Below, one piece after another: positions 23,516 to 27,844 of a stretch of 27,844 nt of DNA. This DNA is from Saccoglossus kowalevskii. Its lineage: Eukaryota > Hemichordata > Enteropneusta > Harrimaniidae. The translations under genes were made by a program, and so were the position numbers. Numbering within the stretch: the stretch's first letter is position 1; the number at the start of each line of letters is the position of its first letter. Where the stretch lies: the NCBI RefSeq assembly GCF_000003605.2, contig NW_003138373.1:24855-52698 (forward strand). The letters run 5' to 3'. The notes under the pieces were generated by a model. The model had not been told where the DNA came from, searched no databases, and worked only from the letters and a program-made list of their open reading frames with translations.

Positions 23516-26079
23516 GTAAACTGTGTATGTTATATTGTTGTATGTTATAAGCAGTTAGTAATATTATGTTGCCATGGCAATAACTTTTGAATCTGTTTAT
23601 TAGAGAATGGAGGAAATGAAAAAACTACTTCAGGACAAACAGGAGAAGGAAGCAGCAGGAGTTAAGGTAATATTTTCGGTGTTATTCAAATTGTGGAGTG
23701 GAGATGTTTTTTTGATGTCATACAACTATGTGATCAAAAATAATACTTGGAAACATATGAAGGGGTAGTGTTGTGGTACGAGTCCCTCCCAACAGTAATG
23801 TTTACATGGCAACCTATTTATAAGAAATGATAAAATGCAAACTAACGAAAAAAATTTAAAAAAAAAAAATTTCTATTATTGTTGTGAACATAATTGATAC
23901 AACTTTTTAATATTCAGACTGAATAAAATGGAGTAAAATGCATCCATAGATGAGAAGAGCACCAGTACAGTTATGATAGCAGTATACATATAATATTACC
24001 AATCTTACATTTATTATGACTTCACATTGGATCTAAAGTATTAATTCTCATACTTTTATGCCATGTGGTGCAGTTTTCAGACGAGACTCAGCTGCGGCGA
24101 TTATTGGCATTAACAAAATCGTTACAGGAGGAAGAATACAACATACGCAAGTTTAAATTAGATGAGGGTAGTAACAGTGCTGCCATGGCAACGTTTAAAC
24201 ATGGATATACACATGCAGGTTGGTGTCTGTTTTATTTTCTTATTTTATAAATTATAATTAACATGACAGAGTCATCTCTGCTTAAACATGTTATCAGATA
24301 TACAAACAATGCTTTTACTAAAAGACAAGCACTAACTTAACTACTCAGTATTCACACCATAACATCATAAAAAAAATACTTAATAATAAGAATTGTAAAT
24401 GTAATTATTAATACTGTCATGCTATATAGTACTTTGGGTTTGATATTAGCCTATTGTGAACTATACTATGCATGTGAAGAAGATCTTCAGTTTTTGCAAT
24501 GACTGGGATGATTTAAGAGTGATTCAACCACTTCCTACATGTCTGTAACATCAGCAAATACAGCATAGTAAATAAAAAAATAAAAACATGTTTTTACACA
24601 CTCTGTCATTTTTCCCAATGTTGCCACATCGTGAACCTGGAACTGTCATGCATTGATCTTGTTTGTTTGGGAACACTTCCATACAATATATGTATTTTGA
24701 ACAAATGGTATATCTTGTAATATTCTATGACTAGAAAATGAAGTTGTTCTTATTTCTCATATATCGGTATATCTTATTTAGGAGTTTTCAAGGGTGGTGG
24801 TAGATCAGTTTTGGCTTCTTTACTGAACTGCTGATGTATGTGAAAATAAACAAACCAGAACCTCCATACAAATTGTCATATCGCCCTCTGTGATGTACTT
24901 TGAAATCACTTGTTTTTCATGCCATCTTTGATAAACAAAGATATTAGTTTTTATGGCCATCCTAAATTCAGTGTCCCTGTATCATTTTAGGGAGTTATTG
25001 AATACAGAAAACACTAATAATTGTGTTATTCACAGGTCTGAATGTAAGAGGACCTCCAACACTGTTAGAATATCAAGAACAGAATGGAGATAGCAGTGAT
25101 GATACATGTCAACATCAACAGTCTCCTCCACCGAGCCAATCACTGCCACCCCAACCACACGCTGCTATCAAATCACCATATAACCTGTTACCAAGCCAAC
25201 AACCGCAGGCAAACTCCCCACCCACAGGACGTTGCTTTCGCCCATCTAAAAATGACAGTTTTCGGGAAAAGAACACTGACAAGTCAAGACCATATTTGTC
25301 AAGTACTTTGAAGAGTACAGATCAGCCATACATGACTATGCAACATAACAATGTGTATTTACGTACAGGTGCTGGTAGTGTTCAGTATGCTAATAGGAAA
25401 CCAGTCAGTGCCGATGTGTTCAGTAGCAATGCAGTACCACGATTGAAAACCTCACATAGTGAAAGTACTGCCCTCAGTAAGGTAAGTCAACAACACCCTC
25501 ATTATAATATTCAATAGTTATGATTGTGATCATTTTAATTGCATGAATTTTGCAAAGTGAGAAATATGTACCAACAAACTCTTCACTTGATTTGTGTATC
25601 ACATGCATAACATGGCTATCTCTATACTGTGACGTATTACAGGACAGGTTAAAATGAATCTGTAATACAAAAAATTATAATTCATTTGATTGAAATTAAA
25701 AAAAAATGAGCACAAATCATAAATAAGCTAAAATGATTCACAGCGTAGCGTAATACAGGTGTATGCAACTATATAATTGTGTTTTATGTTATTTCATTAG
25801 TTCAACTTTCCACATATTTTTTTTTTTTTTTACCTGTGATGAATATTTGTTTAGACTAACATCATCAGAAACATGTTATTACCAACATGCCTTTCTGTTT
25901 AGTTGAGATTAATACAAAACTCTGCGGTAATCACTCATGTCTGTTGATCTCAACCTAATAAAAATATTGTGCAATTATTTATATATAGTAAAAATCAAGT
26001 TATTTCAAAGTTGCCTTTTGATAGTAATGATAAATATAGCATATCTGGTAATAGCATAAAACTTTAATGCATTTAAGGG

Positions 26080-26142
<63 letters not shown>

Positions 26143-27631
26143 TCTGTAACTTTGAACTAGTGCTGTACTGCTGTTTTAGATGAAAAATACCTAGGTAGAT
26201 AATAAGACTGATTTTACAATATTTTATTTGCTTTATTAGAAACACATCTCTAATAAAGATGCACATAAACCAAACCATTTATTGCTTACTAAATCATTAA
26301 AATTAAACTTATTTTGACCTCTGTCATTAAAATAAGCACATGCACTACTAATAGAGCAAATACGGTATACCCTCATACCTGAATATGATGCACTACTAAT
26401 AGAGCAAATACGATATACCCTCATACCTGAAATAGATGCACTACTAATAGAGCAAATACGGTATACCCTCATACCTGAAATAGATTAACTTGACAGACTG
26501 ACAAACATGTTTCTTTCGTACAAGTAACTCTAGTGTTCTGAAGATGTTGGTATTCTCTCTCATTCAGCACAGCACTGGTTTAATCGTCTCCATGAATCCT
26601 ACTTTTAATTCTTTTCGCTTTCATCTTTTCATGTAGCTTTGTGGGAAGCATGTGGCAGCCATTCAACATGTACAAGAGCCTCAGCAACAATTGCCTTCAT
26701 TCAAATTTAAAAAAACTTTCTTTATTTAGAATTAAGTGCATAAATTAAAAGTAAAATATTCTTTTCACCCAATCACTGTCTTTAATTTATGTTTAATAAT
26801 TGATTTGATTTTTAGTTATCAATAATCCCTGATGCTACAACCACAACACCGTTGCTAGTTATGAGTAATGGAATGCCTAAATATGCCAGTAAGGTAAAGG
26901 TTATGGATAGCTTTCAAAGTTATGAGTGCACTAACACTACTAAGATAAGGGGTATTGAGCTCCCTAACTAATTGATGTGAAACTAAATTGCATTTCAGCT
27001 TTATTTATTTTTCATTTTTGTAACCTTTGGTATCTCATTCAGTTTTAGTATCAAAAAATGTTTATTTAAAAAGTTATGGAATTATGTTCTTTCTTTTTCA
27101 CATCATAAAAACTAAAATATTTTTAGTTTTTAAGAAGAGATTCTTGAGAATTGAGGTGGATACATAATTTGCAAATTTGTACATTATCTGCATCATTAAA
27201 TGAAAATGTTATATCTGAAATGTATTTTAATTTCATCCCCCATGTTTGACGTGTTAACCGCAATACCTAATATTGCTATTACTTTGCCTTTCCTATTAAT
27301 CCTAGAAATCCACTAGTTATGACTCACATCAACCACACTACGTCACTACTCTTGAAGAGAGTTCTAAATCTCTTGCCAAGAAGCTGGACGGCCCTCTAGA
27401 GCTAAATGATTCACTAACACCAGCATACACTGATGTATTGCTAGAACGGTTACGGATGCATAATCAGAGTATGGTAAGTGATATACCACTAAGACCACTG
27501 CCTCCACAACTTCCTCTACCACTATTATTACCACCTCTGTCCTCGCCCACTGGAGATACTGATCATCAGAAGAGCTGTACTTCCTCTATGTTGACTGATT
27601 TGTCTGAGTTTTGGAGACAAATCAAGCCTGG
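23387..27631 (+). CDS. Unrecognised multi-exon coding block, charged segment then Pro/Ser/Gln-rich tail (partial)
   Basis: Six exons (23387-23515, 23604-23666, 24074-24218, 25036-25481, 26816-26893, 27306-27631) join without a stop into 395 codons plus two bases, continuing past the window. The first part (about residues 1-110) is Lys/Glu/Arg-rich and probably coiled-coil: PVFVNKYQRRSNNGIPMFAQ, RMEEMKKLLQDKQEKEAAGV, ALTKSLQEEEYNIRKF. The rest is low-complexity, rich in Pro, Ser and Gln, and probably disordered. I cannot name the family. The first exon enters in phase 0, as do the exits at 14662 and 17281, so this could be the distal part of a longer carboxypeptidase isoform that skips 19321-19731. 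Otherwise it is a separate downstream gene with an unseen 5' exon. Confidence 0.75.
23604..23666 (+). CDS. Downstream block exon 2
   Basis: 21 phase-0 codons, RMEEMKKLLQDKQEKEAAGV then K, a strongly helical charged stretch. The acceptor is TTTATTAG, the donor AAG|GTAATA. Confidence 0.75.
23667..24073. other. Intron, no internal feature seen
   Basis: AT-rich, with an A-run near 23860. The acceptor is GTGGTGCAG; a competing TTTTCAG seven bases later would give a frame with an early stop. Confidence 0.6.
24074..24218 (+). CDS. Downstream block exon 3
   Basis: It reads FSDETQLRRLLALTKSLQEE, EYNIRKFKLDEGSNSAAM, then FKHGYTHA, ending with one base of a Gly codon at GCAG|GTTGGT. Probably a continuing coiled coil followed by a loop. 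Confidence 0.75.
24219..25035. other. Intron, no internal feature seen
   Basis: AT-rich. A CGCCCTCTGTG motif near 24883 is the only notable short match and is too weak to call. The acceptor is TTATTCACAG. Confidence 0.6.
25036..25481 (+). CDS. Downstream block exon 4, Pro/Gln/Ser-rich
   Basis: It completes Gly and reads LNVRGPPTLLEYQEQNGDSS, then a run rich in Pro, Gln and His (QSPPPSQSLPPQPH), then Ser/Thr-rich sequence. Predicted disordered. It ends in phase 0 at AAG|GTAAGT. The 149-codon stop-free length in AT-rich DNA supports coding. Confidence 0.85.
26080..26139. repeat. (TA)n microsatellite, about 30 units
   Basis: Uninterrupted alternating TA of about 60 bases inside an intron. Confidence 0.97.
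26338..26485. repeat. 48-bp tandem repeat, 3 copies
   Basis: The unit reads ATGCACTACTAATAGAGCAA then ATACGGTATACCCTCATACCTGAA. Copies are nearly identical. Because 48 is divisible by three, a minus-strand open frame with a 16-residue period results; this is judged non-coding. Confidence 0.93.
26816..26893 (+). CDS. Downstream block exon 5
   Basis: 26 phase-0 codons, LSIIPDATTTTPLLVMSNGM then PKYASK. The acceptor is TGATTTTTAG, the donor AAG|GTAAAG. Confidence 0.7.
26894..27305. other. Intron, no internal feature seen
   Basis: AT-rich intron ending in the acceptor CTATTAATCCTAG. Nothing else was recognised. Confidence 0.65.
27306..27631 (+). CDS. Downstream block exon 6, with two possible donors
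   Basis: The frame reads YVTTLEESSKSLAKKLDGPL, YTDVLLERLRMHNQSM, then a Pro/Leu-rich run (PLRPLPPQLPLPLLL) and LTDLSEFWRQIKP. It ends at CCTGG|GTAAGT with two bases of a codon. An internal consensus donor ATG|GTAAGT at 27473 also ends in phase 0, so a shorter exon is possible. The downstream reading frame remains open and protein-like, which favours the longer form being used at least sometimes. Confidence 0.8.
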
Positions 27632-27844
27632 GTAAGTGGAATATGATAAGCAGCATGCCAAGTAAAGACTTTGGTGGTTTTTGCTGTGTGCATTGATGAG
27701 TGGCTGCTGTAAAATTACATATTTGGATTTGGCTGCTTTGTTTAAACTCCTGGCATTTTCTGCTTAAATACTTTTATTGAGTTTTTTTCTATCTGTTTAA
27801 ATGAGTAATACATTCTAAAAAAATGCCCCTATTAATTATATTTG
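27632..27844. other. Start of the next intron, runs off the window
   Basis: Begins with GTAAGTGG. Nothing else was recognised before the window ends. Confidence 0.6.

Larger units (their letters stand above)
25482..26815. other. 1.3-kb intron with two tandem repeats
   Basis: It holds a (TA)n tract at 26080-26139 and a 48-bp repeat at 26338-26485, plus a T-run near 25818. No other feature is seen. Confidence 0.65.

Noticed and set aside
23387-24218. Identification of the downstream block as a tubulin tyrosine ligase-like (TTLL) tail
   Set aside because: The pairing would be attractive beside a deglutamylase, but no ATP-grasp or TTL motif is present and I cannot match the sequence to any TTLL from memory.
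26236-26472. Minus-strand 78-codon frame with a 16-residue period
   Set aside because: A product of the 48-bp repeat, whose length is a multiple of three.

Overview
This is an AT-rich, intron-rich animal genomic window. No bacterial or phage features are visible. Genes are split by GT-AG introns, and introns and spacers carry minisatellites, microsatellites, short TTAA-flanked elements and a decayed retrotransposon. The lineage cannot be fixed from the sequence. The close match to vertebrate-type AGBL2/AGBL3 and the DIRS-type element would fit a marine invertebrate, possibly an invertebrate deuterostome; this is inference.

1-20150, plus strand: most of a cytosolic carboxypeptidase gene of the AGBL2/AGBL3 (CCP2/CCP3) type, entered inside the gene, so the 5' end lies outside the window. 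Nine phase-compatible exons (56-6292) encode the N-terminal beta-sandwich domain and the complete M14 catalytic domain. Zinc ligands, substrate-binding residues and the catalytic glutamate are all present. Five further exons (8471-14662) add a low-complexity acidic and lysine-rich tail. A tentative mini-exon lies at 17243-17281. A stop-containing exon (19321-19731), followed by polyadenylation signals near 19850 and 20130, probably ends this transcript. The enzyme is expected to remove glutamates from tubulin tails in cilia and centrioles.

The 3.6 kb intron 10991-14608 holds a GC-rich block (about 11812-14540). It is a decayed DIRS-type (tyrosine-recombinase class) retrotransposon in antisense orientation, with Gag-like, reverse transcriptase, RNase H and post-RNase H remnants. 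It abuts a truncated copy of a small TTAA-flanked element that has relatives at 1144-1305, 5026-5305 and 20599.

20764-22655: a minisatellite of 43-bp units, homogeneous in the centre and degenerate toward its right edge. Other tandem arrays lie at 2674-2900, 3522-3696, 15516-15611, 17990-18450, 26080-26139 and 26338-26485.

23387-27631, plus strand: six exons in a continuous reading frame. They encode a charged, coiled-coil-like segment followed by a long Pro/Ser/Gln-rich region that I do not recognise. They are either the distal part of a longer carboxypeptidase isoform (the phases allow a join from 14662) or a separate gene whose first exon was not located. The gene runs off the right edge.
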